64,000 bases of DNA, taken from the NCBI GenBank assembly GCA_014281115.1, contig JACONQ010000018.1, positions 1,860,001-1,924,000 on the forward strand, in the 5' to 3' direction. Of this stretch, positions 21,001 to 32,737 are shown one piece after another. The DNA comes from Laburnicola sp. R22_1. Taxonomy: Eukaryota; Ascomycota; Dothideomycetes; Pleosporales; Didymosphaeriaceae. A model generated the notes under the pieces. The model searched no databases. It was given only the letters and a program-made list of their open reading frames with translations, and was not told the DNA's origin. The position numbers and the translations under genes are program-made. How positions within the stretch are numbered: position 1 is the first letter of the stretch; each line of letters begins with the position of its first letter.

Positions 21001-24000
21001 ATGTCAGCTTCAGCGTCTGGAAAAGAGACCAGCTCTCTCGGCACCGCAAACCCAGAGGATACCCAAGACAAACCTACGCAATCAACCGCGTACAGTAACA
21101 ACAACTTTGTTCCTGCCAAAGTCCAGAAACTACGAGAGGAGTTTCAGATCGACCTACGCGGATGGGACAAGGATATTGACATCTCTAACCCAGAACACCT
21201 CACAGAGCCAATCCTTAACGCATACATCTTAAGCACTGTCTTACTGTACAAAAGCTCTCAATATAGAGGTATTGGACTATAGGAAACCTTCAAGACAGAC
21301 TTTGATGGATGGACAAAGGCAACCTTCGAGATACCAGCTAGGAAAGCTCGGTGTACACTGCGCGATTACCTCCTCTACAATGGCGTATGGGTTGACAGCG
21401 GCATAAGGAAATCGATTGGCAAGTCTCTTCAAGACGTACTTGACAACGACGAGCCACATCAGTGGACAGAGGAGGAGATCATACAGGCAGGCAAAATTAC
21501 GCGAACCCATCTAGAGGAGATTGCTTCAAATATAGCTCGAAGCCAGCTATACAGAGTACAGCTCCCAAGACGATACAACAATAGTCAGAACAACTGAGTT
21601 GCCCTATCCGAATCGTAACCCGTCACTGTTGCCGCCGCCAGAGCCTCAGCAGCTGCCTCAGCAAGTACAGCAGCAGCAATCTCAGCAGCCACAAGTACGG
21701 TTTCCATCGTACACGAATCTGCCAGCACCATCTACATATAGAGGTTTCTCAGCACCGCCACCAATACCATATACAGCCCCAGATCCAGAAAGGATCCCAA
21801 TTCAGACAAAGACAGGGTTTCTCAAGGTCTATACAGAGGACATGAAATACAGCGGCGACAAGGATGACTTTCTGTCAGCCAAGTTAAGGACCTTTTACGA
21901 TACCTGCGAGTTGTTTAAGATCTCTGAGGGACAGATGCACTAGCTCTACCCTATCTCACTTAAAGGACGAGCTAAAGCTTTCTATCAGAGTAAGATCCGC
22001 GGCAGAGGCTTTAATTTTGCTATAATTGTCAAGACTGTTAGGGAACACTTTGAGACAGAGGAGGATCTGCAACGATACACTATCCTTTGGCACGAAGCCT
22101 CTCTACTCAACCTTGTACAGAAAAGTCCAGAGAGGCCAATGCTAGAGCTCTTTCAAGAGCTCACAGATGAGCTGCAACAGATACAGGATGGACTAACAGA
22201 GCACACTATGGAGTATTCTTTAGAGATGAGCCTCCGCAACGCAGTAATACGAGCCTGCCGCGGCGTCAAGGAGTGTAGCATAGCTCTGTACAAACCAGCG
22301 TCTACGTATGAAGGACTTTGTGCGGAAATCAGGTCAGCAATTGTTACGGCGGAGAAAGAGAGACAAGCACAACGCCAGGCCTACTATACGGACGACAGCC
22401 CGGATCCGCAGCAGTACTGGACGGACCGGACGTACAACCGCGGCAGCAACCGCTACCGCTTCGGCCGCGATAAAGGCAGTTACAGTCGCGCTAGAGGCGG
22501 AAACTAGTTATTCCGCGACCGCTACAGAGGATCCCAGCGGTTCCAGCGGGACGCAAAACGATGCTGGGCATGTGGGAAGATTGACTGCTTCTCTACAAGG
22601 CACACACCAGAGGAAAGGCGCAGATTATACGACAGGCACGCTCAACATCTACAGCAAACAATAGACTGTACAATAGAGGATATCCAGCAGTTCCTAGTTG
22701 ACTACAAAGGCCTTGATATATCCGACAGCAATGCCTATAATAGCAACGCCACTGCCGACCCGAGCGGGATCACCAACTTGATCGACGGATTACTGCAGGA
22801 TGAGGCGGACTATAGCGAGCAATTCTTCTGCGAGGGCTACCTAGCAGGGCCGCGTGCAATTGACGGCGCCAAAACTGTGTCAATATTGAACGATTAATCA
22901 GTCTCTCACAGGCTTACAGGAGGATATTAGTCTTACAGGCTTATAGAAGGATATAAGGCATAGACAACAGGCCGCAACTGTACGTTTGAGGATCGCTACT
23001 CATCCGCTGTCTTTCAGGGGATTATGCCAGATACTGGAGCTTCTGGCATATCGACTACTGGCTAACCCCAGGTTGAAGCTCTGTGTAGGAAACTGCCACT
23101 CGTACAGATCGATACCTTAGCAGCTAGTCAGACAATTCGATTTGGCAAAGGCGACACTAGAACCCTTAGAGTAATAGTTGTTCCAACTCCAGTTGGTAAT
23201 ATTACCTTCCATATTGTTCCTACAAAGACGCCCTTCCTGTACTGTGTACAGGACATGAATCGCATAGGGGTACGGCTTGACAATCTCCGCAGTGTACTTG
23301 TCCAGAACGACTCTAAGTTCGTCCCTATTGTATGGAAATGGGGCCACCCGTACATGCTTCTGGATCAGGAAGAATCGCTAGCAGGGTGTCACTGGACAGC
23401 GACAGAAGACCGCGGTTCGCGAGCAACTTGCCACCTCACAGAGACTGAACTACGACGCCTCCACCGACGATTCGGCCACCCATCAGTACGCCGACTGCTC
23501 CGGCTGTTACAGCGCGCTGGCCATGAGGTAGACTAGCAGATCCTGCAACACCTGACAAGGTATTGCCACCACTGTTAGATGAATGCCAAGTCACCTGGCA
23601 GATTCAAATTTACGTTAAAAGACGACTATGAGTTCAATTTTTCTATTGTTGTGGACGTACTATACATTAATAGCAAGCCAGTCCTCCAGATAGTTGATGA
23701 AGCTACCCGATTTAGTGCCTCACGATTCCTACCTAACATGTCTGCAGCTACGGCATAGGACACAATCCGAATCTGCTAGATTGACGTCTATCTTGGCCCG
23801 CTAGATCAGATTGTGCATGACGCCAGTACAAACTTTGCTTCGCGGGAGTTCCAGCAGCTCGCCAGATCGATGGCAATTATCACAAAGGAAGTGCCAGTAG
23901 AAGCTCACAACAGCATTGGCTTAGTAGAGCGATACCACGCCCCTCTGCGCCGCGCGTACAAGATTATAGAAGCTGAGGTACAGGACGAGAGACTAAGCAA

Positions 24001-26251
24001 GGAGCTCATACTACAAATGGCACAGAAGGCTGTCAACGATTCAGCAGGACCAGATGGACTAGTGCCCACTCTGCTAGTGTTTGGCGCCTACCCAAGGATG
24101 ACGGACGCAGATCCTCCGTCACCCTCTACTGAAAAACGTACAAAAGCTATCAGACTAGCGACTAATAAAGTGCGAAAACTGCACGCCCAGCGCCAAATCA
24201 ACGACGCCCTTGCGATACGGAATGGCCCAGATACGCGGATTACTGTCAACCTGCCTATTGGCTCCCAGGTCCGAGTATACAGAGAGAAGAAAGGATAGAC
24301 AGGCCCACATACGCTGCTTGAAACCCAGGGAGAGACCTGTATAGTAGAGCTGCCAAGCGGATCAACCCAGTTCCGCTCAACAGTTGTGAAACCGTACTAT
24401 AAGGAGCCGCAAGAGACTACGCCACAAAATCCCACACTGCCAGATACCACAATGCCAGATCCTATTAGCGGTACGCCACCCAAATCCCCGCGCGAGAAAC
24501 CAGCCGCAGAAGCTCGACCCAGTCGCCAAAGACGCAAGCCAACAAGATACCCAGGTGACGAAACAGACAATAAGGATCAGGGTAAGCAGCTTCAATCAAC
24601 AGCCTACATGACCGCAAAGGAAGTTGCGGATAGAGAGCTCTCTCGCAAACTGCGCCAGGAAGGCAAGATTACAACACCAGGAGCACCTTTTGAGGCATCA
24701 CAAAGGCAGGAAATCAACAGGCTAATTGCAAGAGGAGTCTTTGAGTTTACTCAGTATGATCCAGATGGCAAACACCAGGGGATCTGAGTATTCAAATCGC
24801 GACTAGTCAATGAGGTCAAAGGCAAGACAACAGACAACCCTTTTAAGAAATCTAGGCTAGTAATACAGGCGTACAATAACGACAGAAAGGAGATTATCCT
24901 TACGCAATCTCCCACAATCCAACAGTCTAGTCAACGTCTTATTCTAGCTCTAGCACCTACGGCTATCCACTGCGATATCAGAGTATACCTCCGCAATGTC
25001 ACTCAAGCCTATACGTAGTCAACAACATATCTCAACTGTATCATTCTCGCTCAACTGCCTAGTCAGCTTCAATTAACCTACCCGCCAAATACAATTATAG
25101 TGGTACAACGACCGCTATACGGCATACCAGAGGCAGGCACACACTAGTGGGCGACTTACCATAAGCACCACCGCCAACAGTTAGCTATGGAGACGTCTAC
25201 GTACGACCCCTGCCTGCTATTAACAGCAGAAAAGCCTTTTGGAGTTGTTGGCATGCAGATAGACGATACCTTGATTCTTGCAGATGAGCAGTTTGCTGAA
25301 AAAGAAGATACAGAACTGCAAAAGGCAGAAATCAAGGCTAAACCAAAGGAAGCTCTCTCTAAAAGCCTACCACTACTATTCAATGGCTGTATTATTACAC
25401 AGAAAGACAAAGTGATAGAAATGAGACAGAAGGACCAGGGCAAGAAGATCCAGCTTGTAGACCTGTCGCACAGTGACTTCCGCCAGGCGTACAGAGAACA
25501 ACGAGCTCGAGCAGCTTATATTGCGACAATTTGCCAACCAGAGGCTTCATTTGATCTATCTCGCGCCGCGCAAGCTCAGGATCCAACAGAAGAGGACGCA
25601 AAGGATCTCAACAAGCGACTAAAGTAGCAACTTAACAACCTGACCCGTGGACTACAATACGTGCCGCTACACCTTGCAACAGCAAAGCTGTATATCTTTG
25701 TTAACGGCTCATTTGCAAACAATAAAGATTATAGCTCCCAGATTGGATATATTATTGTATTAGCAAATGAGACAACAGAGGACGACCCTGCGGCACAAGA
25801 TAAGTTCGAAATCTATGGTAACCTGCTCCACTGGAGCTCAACCAAGAGCAAAAGGATTACACGGAGCGTGCTAGCTTTAGAGATCTACAGCATAGTTAGT
25901 GGCGTAGATATAGGTGTCTATATAGGTCAGACAATTGGCAAGATTGCGTCGCAACTTGCATCTAATCTTGGAGAACTATTGCCAATAGTAGTCTGTACAG
26001 ACTCCTACTCGCTATACAAGTGCCTTGTCAAGCTTGGTACAACAAAGGAGAAGAGACTTATGATAGATATTATGGCTCTACGCCAATCATACGAGAGACG
26101 CGAGCTCGCAGAGATCCGATGGATTAATGGAGACGACAACCCTGCCGACGCGATAACTAAGAGCAATCCGAATAAGTCCCTTGAACAGCTAGTTAGCTTA
26201 AACAAGCTGACAATTAGGATAGAAGGATGGGTGAATCGGAAGGAGGAGTAG
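21001..26251 (+). pseudogene. copia gag-pol, RIP-type stops and one frameshift
   Basis: The frame begins MSASASGKETSS at 21001. One frameshift near 21580-21598 separates the N-terminal gag from the rest. I count 16 in-frame stops: 13 TAG (including 21280, 21941, 22505, 23534, 23756, 23777, 24296, 25016, 25625), two TAA (22895, 23063) and one TGA (24785). Domains: gag to about 22500; zinc knuckle C-x2-C-x4-C (CWACGKIDC, about 22560); protease DTGAS (about 23030); integrase with GHPSVRRLL and D-D-E residues at VVDVLYI, VHDAS and GLVERYH; reverse transcriptase with the catalytic pair in MQIDDTLIL (about 25255); RNase H with VNGSFANN, where Asp is usual before Gly/Ala-Ser-Phe. Several stops fall where copia proteins of this kind carry Trp (KG-x-TGP, GI-x-VFKSR). 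Nothing restored is implied to be functional. Confidence 0.9.
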
Positions 26252-26306
26252 TAGGAGATTCAGGTAATTGGGGATAGCTTCATTTTCACAAAGAAAAGAC
26301 TGCCAG

Positions 26307-26512
26307 TGTTGGCAGTAGCTCTCCCCAAGTAGCTAGCGTTGTTACAGGGGTTCTACCCCTAGCCTTGCCTCCTTGTTTGGCCAGTGTTTGACAGGGGGTC
26401 TGCCCTATCCTCACCTCCACGGTGAGGATAGGACAACAACTTACAACCAGAATCTTTGACTATCTATTTATTACTGTTTACCGTGTATACACGACCCGAC
26501 GTGGAACCAACA
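26307..26512 (+). repeat. right LTR of the copia element
   Basis: 206 bp, same sequence as 20581-20786 as far as can be read. It is followed by TTAGG (26513-26517). Confidence 0.92.
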
Positions 26513-26517
26513 TTAGG

Positions 26518-26600
26518 TAACCACTGTACTAAGGTATTTCTACCTAGGTAATGTGACTTGGGTAAAGTAATCTGAGTTCTGTTACTTAGGTACGGGAATT
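26518..26600. repeat. 90-bp tandem array, right part
   Basis: TATTTCTACCTAGGTAATG...ACTTAGG matches the units at 20415 and 20505 but is more diverged, mainly by transitions. It continues the split array. Confidence 0.8.
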
Positions 26601-26783
26601 AATCTTGGAACGAGCCTGGTTTGCGGCCCTCCTACCCCACCAATGAAGTAAGAGGACAAGCTGTAATTGAAAGTTCCTTCAGCCATTCTCAATGGAGGTT
26701 AACCTGCAGAACCAAATATCCTAAAGTGGAAAATCGATTTTGAGAGCGCCGCAAATTGCGCTCTTATATTTGTTTTAGCAGCT

Positions 26784-26905
26784 ACCAGTCCTTAGACAAT
26801 TACCAGTCTTTAGACAATTACCGGTCTTTGGGCAAGTCCTGGTCTTTGGGCAAGTACCGGTCGTTGGGCAAGTACCAGTCTTTGAGCATTTACCGTTGGG
26901 CATTT
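26784..26905. repeat. 18-bp tandem repeat, about 6.5 copies
   Basis: Unit of the form ACCGGTCTTTGGGCAAGT, with copies differing at one to four positions. Earlier copies have AGACAATT where later ones have GGGCAAGT. Confidence 0.85.
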
Positions 26906-27292
26906 ACCAGGCTTTATTATGGAGAGCCTTTCTAAATGCCTTCTCTGGGAAAGGCTCGTAAGTATTCTGACAATTAGCCTGGGTCGAACACGTCGGCTTT
27001 GATGGTCAGAGCGTAACAATAGAAACAATGCTTCAAACATTGTAGTGCCTCGTTCCTAATCGTAACAATATTTTATCGGGTTGCTTCTAAATCCTGCCAT
27101 TCTAATGATGATGCTATAACTTGCTAAGCTGGCAGGGGATGGACCTTCTCTATATATGCGGGAAAGACAACGGGTGGCTATTGAATTACGCGGCTTGGCC
27201 TCGTGGACCCAACCAAGTCATCCGCATGATCCAGCTATCGCCGGATTCATGGATGCTACTGGGATACTGATATGACGATGGTGCGTCAGGTC

Positions 27293-27433
27293 CATGCGCC
27301 CGCGAAAGCCCGACGCTGCTCAATGCAGAGTGGAGGGGATATGGATATGAAGTGGAAGGATATATTTGAACTGTTCCCAAATCGGACCCCAGGCGCAGTA
27401 CAGACACGTTGGCACATGCTGCAAGGGAAATGA
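27293..27433 (+). pseudogene. fragment of a Myb/SANT-like DNA-binding protein
   Basis: The plus frame reads DMKWKDIFELFPNRTPGAV then QTRWHMLQGK and a TGA at 27431. The W-x2-I-x3-FP-RT-GA-x3-RW pattern is the third helix region of a Myb/SANT-like domain, as found in many fungal proteins. The upstream part in the same frame (PAKARRCSMQSGG) is less convincing, and the conserved first Trp of the domain is not seen. No promoter or further exons were found, so this is probably a remnant or one exon of a decayed gene. Confidence 0.5.
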
Positions 27434-27655
27434 TGCATCGCTACGACAACATCAGTATATAGACCCTATCCCTTTCAACAAAGACTGAACTCTGGCCGTG
27501 CCATCAGGGCGGAGCATAGCGCTTGTCCCTCTTTACGAGAGTTCGCCGGTGCCCGCAAATATCTCTTCAGCGCAGTCCGCCCTGCTATCTTATTAGTCCT
27601 ACCATTCACTCTAGATCGCCGTCTGGGGCTGGGGGAAGGCGACAGTGGGCAAGGC

Positions 27656-27663
27656 TGTCTGAG
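27656..27663. repeat. hAT target site duplication TGTCTGAG (left)
   Basis: Exact match to 32730-32737 on the other side of the element. Confidence 0.92.
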
Positions 27664-27899
27664 CACAATTGTCAACAAACAAATCCAGTCCAAATCCACC
27701 CGTTGACTTGATTTGATGTGCCTCAACAGCGCTAGAGGACTTGATTGGGAGGTCTTGGCAGCAGTTTGTACTTGATTTGGAAGTCGGATTTGCAAATATT
27801 AATTTAAAATTATAGTGTTGTACTGCAGTTTGGCAGCTAATCGTCCTATTTAGATACACTATACAGAGTCTTAATTGCTGCGTTAGTGAGATTGCTCTT

Positions 27900-30519
27900 A
27901 TCAACCTCATTGTCGCTGCTTATAAAACCAGCCTTTAGCCAGCTCCGCACACACTGCAGAGCAGCTAGTAACTATGAGCTTATTTTGCGCCGCTTTGGCT
28001 CTAATAAGTCGCCAAGTTCGCTGAACAAGCGCTCACACTCCGCGCTGGAGGCTGGAATACTTATTATATTAAGCGCAAACTGCACCAACGCTGGGTACTT
28101 GTTGCGTAACCCAAACCAATAGCAGACTGGGTTACCTTCTTAATCAAAGTCGGCGCGGCTCTAACGCAGCTCACAAGCCCGCCAGCGCTCGTACTTATCG
28201 CCAGTTTCTTCATTAGAGTCGCTCTCCGCCTCAATAATCGCGTCAACGGCGTCGTTAATAGTGTTGGACCACTTAACCAGCGGGCGTAGAGGCGGCTAGG
28301 AACAACAGTACCACTATAGAGGCGCCAAAGTTGCTGAAAGGCAGCGTTGGCAGCCGCCAATTGAGCTGGGTCACCCGCCCAAGCGACTTTATAGTAGTTA
28401 CAATAGCGTGGGTGGAGTACAATTGCAGCGTAATAGGCAGTACTATCGCTTAGTTTGCTGTAATAGAGCTTTAGTTTGGCGACAGCGCCGCGCAGGTTAA
28501 TGGCCAAATGGTCTTCTGGAGCGTCTTCTTGCTTAAAGTCAACATCGCGATAGGTAATTAAGCGCTCTTTATAAGCGCTTATAAGCTACTTAAAGGTAGG
28601 AATAACCTCGTAAATGGCGCTAAAGCGCCTATTAAGCTTGCGATCGCCTGGCTGCTTGCTCTTGCCGCGACCTTCCAGCCACTCTGTGGCTGCTTTGAGC
28701 GGCTTCAACACATCCACATACTTAGTAATAACTGCCCAGTCTGCTACTTATAGACTAGTTAATCGCATCTACACTAGAGCAGCTAGCAGCTTATTAGTTT
28801 TTAATCAAGCGCTTTAATCTGTAAGATGTGGTGTTTGGCGTAGTCAGTAATAGGACATTAGAGGATAAGCCCACACTTAAAGGCAGCACAATAGCTGTTC
28901 CAGCGTGTAACGCACGCCTTAACAACAGCCAATAATAAGGCCTTGTTTGTAGGGTCTTTAGCTAACACAAGGTGCTAGAAAGTAGAGAAACTAGAGTACT
29001 ATTTTGGCGTACTAGTAAAGTTAATAATGTCTAGAAACACTCCTAAAGGCACTAGCCGCCGCCACTTATTCATAAACTTCTCCTCATCCTTCTTATGCTT
29101 TGGGTTATTATTATAGGCGTTTTTATCCTTGCCAAATATAACAGTTTGGCCAACAAGGTTAATAGTGTGGCAACTGCAACGAAGGCGGCGTTAAGCGGCA
29201 GTAAATCCATACTGTTTACTTAAGTACTCCACTGCCATATTATTACTTGCAGCGTTATCTAACACAAAGTAACCTAGCTTCTCCGCCATTATATCGAACG
29301 CCTGCAGCGCTTTGTCGACACATTCGCCTATCCTCTCGCCGCTGTAGACGCCAGCGAGCTGCGGCAGCGCGATAGGTAAGTCTTAAATCCTGCCCGCAGT
29401 GTCAACGTAGTGAGCAACAACACCAAAGAAGCCGCGCTTGCCACCTTTTGCAGTCCAGCCGTCAAAGCTAACGTGCACCTTACTACTCGCAGTCGCTAAT
29501 TCTGCTTTAACAATAGGAACAAGGTAGTCGTAGAGCCGCAGTACGAACCTTGATATGCTGTTGTGGCTTGTCTACAGCGCTTGAACTGCTGCAGGATTGG
29601 CGAACTGTAGTACCGGTATGCGCCGAAAGCTCTTAGTCTTGAATTCGCGCAGCGGATAGTTATTCTCAACAAGCTATTGCATAGCGGCAAGCTAGAAGCC
29701 TTAAACATCAAAGTTACTTAGCTTATTAACTACAGCTTGCGTGATAGGTACGCCCTTCTTCATCGCGTCAAAGATAGTTGACTGACCACCTGGCAGCTAT
29801 GGCAGCTGCTTCCCGCGCGCAGTTAGGCGATGGCTGCGCCTTTAACGACCTAGGTGCTTCGCCACAGAGCTTGTGGCATCCGTCACCTTGATTATGCTGC
29901 TTGTTGGCGCGTTGTGGTGGCAGAAGCGGCACACAAAGAAGGTACGCTCAGGCTTATTAGCCGCAATTTGTGCAGGACTTTGCTTTAACGCGACGCGATA
30001 GCCGTACTAAAAGACCCAGCTCTTCTTGCCAATAAGAGTACGCCGCGGCACCTGGTACTGAGCCAGCTTCTCCCAATCAATACCATCGTAATTGTCCACA
30101 AAGCGCTCGTTAAAGCCGCCGCTAACAACATTATCATCCTCTATAGTCAAAGCCTCTGTGGCTGCCTTCGACGCTGACAATGGCGTTAACAACGCCTGCG
30201 ACTCTAGCAACTGCAGCTCCTACAGCTGCTGTAAGGCATCTATAACCTGGCTAATAAGCGGGTCTTTAGCGGGCATAGCTGGCTGGCTGGCTCCCCGTAA
30301 TGGCGACAATTAAGGCGACGGCGGCGCAGTTAGCTGCGTTTCGGGCAGCTCTATTGGCTGACTAGCAGTGCCGGCTGGCAGCGAGTCGCCTTTAATAGCC
30401 CGCTGGGTGCGTACTTTCTGACGCTTGCCGCGACCTCCACCTTTATTGGTCACCTCTACGGCGCTGTTAGCGCGTACTCCGGCGCGTGCGTTGCCATCGA
30501 TGGCGCGTTTGGGGGGCAT
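27900..30519 (-). pseudogene. hAT transposase, many in-frame TAG codons
   Basis: The frame starts MPPKRAIDGNARAGVRANSA at 30519, a basic N-terminus. A BED-like zinc finger part follows (TFFVCRFCHHN, about 29930). The RNase H-like core gives VHVSFDGWTAKGGKRGFFG (about 29440-29490), AEKLGYFVLDNAASNNMAV (about 29240-29290), RCSCHTINLVGQ (about 29150-29180), and CVTRWNS (about 28900). The C-terminal dimerisation region includes STAYYAAIVLHPRY (about 28420). The frame is interrupted by many TAG codons and shifts by at least one frame between about 29240 and 28507. The pattern matches hAT transposases of filamentous fungi; the stops are of the CAG/TGG-to-TAG kind. Confidence 0.85.
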
Positions 30520-30758
30520 CTCAGGCTATTAGCAAGCCCAGAAGGTAAGCAAAGGCAGCGAAAAGTACGCAATAAGTTAACTGCAATAGCTAAAACACCA
30601 ATAAAAGTACGCCGATGGATAGGCGATAGTAACAAAACAGCGCGTCAAGTGCGCGATAAGATGGCTAGGGGGCCTGGGCGTGATGCCGGCAGTAAGTTGT
30701 GGCCAATTAACAACTCCAAATAAGCCAACTTTTGCAGCAACACCCGCTCGCTTCTATA

Positions 30759-32565
30759 AGCTAGCGCATATAGTCGCCGCCCACATAGGGTTGCCGCCCA
30801 CCCCGCCAAAACGCGACACCTGCACAAAACACGCGATATCTCTCCACAACGCTCATTAATATGGACCCCCGCGAAGAAGCTATACAATTAGCTATTAGCG
30901 ATTTCAACGCTGGCCTTTATCTAAGCCTACGCGCTATAGCGAAGGCATATAACATCCCTCGATCTACCCTCTAAGGCCAACTAGGCGGCGCGACAAACAG
31001 CGCGATTTGCTATCAACACTAGTAGAGATTAACTCCTGCGCAGAAGGACTTTCTAGTAGACTGGATCCTTGAAGAAGACGCACGCGCCTGCCCTCCCTCG
31101 CACGCTCGCGCTCGAGAAATGGCGAATTGAATTCTGCGTATGAATGGCGATAACCAGCCTATTGGCAAGCTCTGGCTCTCACACTTCCTTAGGCGCCAGC
31201 CACGCGTTGCCTCTGTAGTCAGCAGAAAGCTAGAGGCTTAGAGAGCTGATGCAGCAATACTAGAGCAGCTACGCGCGTTCCTAGAGCTCTATGAGTAGAC
31301 TCAACGGCGGCTTAATATATAGGCGGAGAATACCTACAATATGGATAAGACTAGCGTGGCTCTAGGAGTATGTACAAACACTAGAGTACTCTCTAGTAGT
31401 CAGAAGAAGAAGGCTTATATTCGGTCTTTAGAGAATCGCAAGTGGGTCTCTATAATCAAGTGCGTATCAGCGACAGGGCAGAAACTACGCTGCGCAGTCA
31501 TCTTTAAAGGCCAGAGCCTATAGACTACCTAGTTCCTAGCCAAATCCGTGCCTAGCTGGCTCTATACAACCTCTAAGAACGGATAGATGTTGAAAGCGAT
31601 AGGTGTTGAGTGGCTATAGCGTATATTTATACCTGAGACAGCTGTAGGTGATAGCTAGTACCGCCTTCTTATCCTTGATAGTCACGGCAGCCATATTAAT
31701 ATAGACTTCCTATGGCTCTGTAGGCTGTATTATATATAGCTCCTATATCTACCTGCGCACACCTTACACGTCCTACAGCCTCTAGATCTTGCTCCTTTCT
31801 CTGTGATTAAGTCTAGCTACAGGCGTTAGATTTAGGAGCTCGCATTACTTGACGACGCTGCGCCTGTTAAGAAGGAGCGCTTTATCACCTGCTATTACCA
31901 AGCTAGGGAGGAAGGCTTTACAGAGCGTGTGATTCGAGCTGGCTAGTAGGCATCTAGCATCTGCCTATTTAATATTAATCACGTGCTTATCTCGTCGCAG
32001 GTCTCTTAGAGGCCTACTACGCCTACTCGTTAGCAGCAGCCTCAGCAGCAGCTCTAGAGCTTCCTCTCTACTCCTTAGGGCCCTCGCGATCTCTATATAG
32101 CGTAGCACAGCGTTCAGAGCGTCGAGAATCTAGGTCGTACAACCCGGCTACTCCTACAGAAAGCAGGTAAGGCTCTAGCAGCTGCAAATGCTAGAGCTGC
32201 AGGCCTAGAAGCAGAGAAAAGACGACTTGAGCAGCAGCTAGAGATATCTACCTCTCAGCGTCAGCGTAAGCGCGTTCGAGTAGACCCGAATTAACGCTTT
32301 GTAGAAGTAGAGAGTATTAGGGAGGCTATGTGCGCAGCTAAGGCTTTAGCAGCTAAACCACGTATATTTACTATATTAAGCACTTTAGAAACAGCTGCTA
32401 TAGCTACAGCCGCTACAGCGCTTAAATCTATGTGTAGTTAATGGCAATTGAAATTAGCGTTGCTGAGATATCGCGGGTTTTGTGCAGGTGTCGCGTTTTG
32501 GCGGGGTGGGCGGCAACCCTATGTGGGCGGCAACCCTATGTGGGCGGCGACTATATGCGCTAGCT
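30759..32565 (+). mobile_element. pogo/Fot1-type Tc1-mariner transposon (1,807 bp), nested in the hAT element
   Basis: Terminal inverted repeats begin AGCTAGCGCATATAGTCGCC at 30759; the reverse complement ends at 32565, and the arms match for roughly 80 bp. TA lies on each side (30757-30758 and 32566-32567), the Tc1/mariner target. The right arm has an extra copy of an internal 17-bp motif (CCTATGTGGGCGGCAAC), so the arms differ in length. The insertion is about 240 bp upstream of the hAT transposase start. Confidence 0.92.
30861..32441 (+). pseudogene. pogo-type DDE transposase, about 20 in-frame stops
   Basis: ATG at 30861 gives MDPREEAIQLAISDFNAGLY and a helix-turn-helix (LRAIAKAYNIPRSTL, then TAA). 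The second HTH half and CENP-B-like part follow (KDFLVDWILEEDARACPPS). The catalytic core shows YNMDKTSVALG (first Asp; the following Glu of the usual D-E-T has become Lys), LILDSHGSHINIDFLWLCR (second Asp) and LHVLQPLDLAPFSVIKS (third Asp). The frame runs to TAA at 32439-32441 over 527 codons. Stops are almost all TAG and fit CAG or TGG ancestors. All three catalytic Asp codons survive despite the stops. Confidence 0.85.
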
Positions 32566-32737
32566 TAGCTAAACAACACTATCAAATCTATCAAATCTCC
32601 AAGTCAAATCTTTATTTTGGACTTGATTTCCGCCTCAATTTATACGGCAAAGACTTGATTTACTTGATTTGGCAACTCGGCCGTTCGAAGCTCGAGATTT
32701 GGAAGTATATTTGATTGTTGACAATTGTGTGTCTGAG

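Larger units (their letters stand above)
20581..26512 (+). mobile_element. Complete Ty1/copia LTR retrotransposon (5,932 bp), coding region broken
   Basis: Two 206-bp LTRs (20581-20786 and 26307-26512) start TGTTGG, end CCAACA, and read the same base for base. They are flanked by TTAGG duplications. The internal region codes gag-pol in copia order: gag, zinc knuckle, protease, integrase, reverse transcriptase, RNase H. Integrase before reverse transcriptase assigns it to Ty1/copia and not Ty3/gypsy. No clear primer-binding site was identified after the left LTR; a purine-rich AAAGAAAAGA lies just before the right LTR and may be the polypurine tract. The body has many stops and is not autonomous. 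Confidence 0.95.
26601..27663. other. inter-element segment with tandem repeat and gene fragment
   Basis: Apart from the 18-bp array and the Myb-like fragment annotated separately, no gene is supported. The sequence is of intermediate composition and may be old unique DNA between insertions. Confidence 0.4.
27664..32729 (-). mobile_element. hAT DNA transposon (5,066 bp) with nested pogo element
   Basis: The ends form terminal inverted repeats: CACAATTGTCAACAA at 27664 and its reverse complement ending at 32729. Flanks carry a perfect 8-bp target duplication TGTCTGAG (27656-27663 and 32730-32737), the hAT hallmark. The transposase is on the minus strand. Removing the nested pogo element and its TA leaves about 3.26 kb, a normal hAT size. 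Confidence 0.93.

Noticed and set aside
21001..26251. Reassigned TAG codon (recoding) as an explanation for the many TAG stops in the transposons
   Set aside because: Host genes in the same window use TAG as a true stop (RanBP1, Taf14), TAA and TGA also interrupt the transposon frames, and the changes fit CpA/TpG mutation.
26784..26905. 18-bp array as a coding repeat (minus-strand LAQRPV repeats)
   Set aside because: The 76-codon frame has no further support. An 18-bp period keeps frames open by chance.
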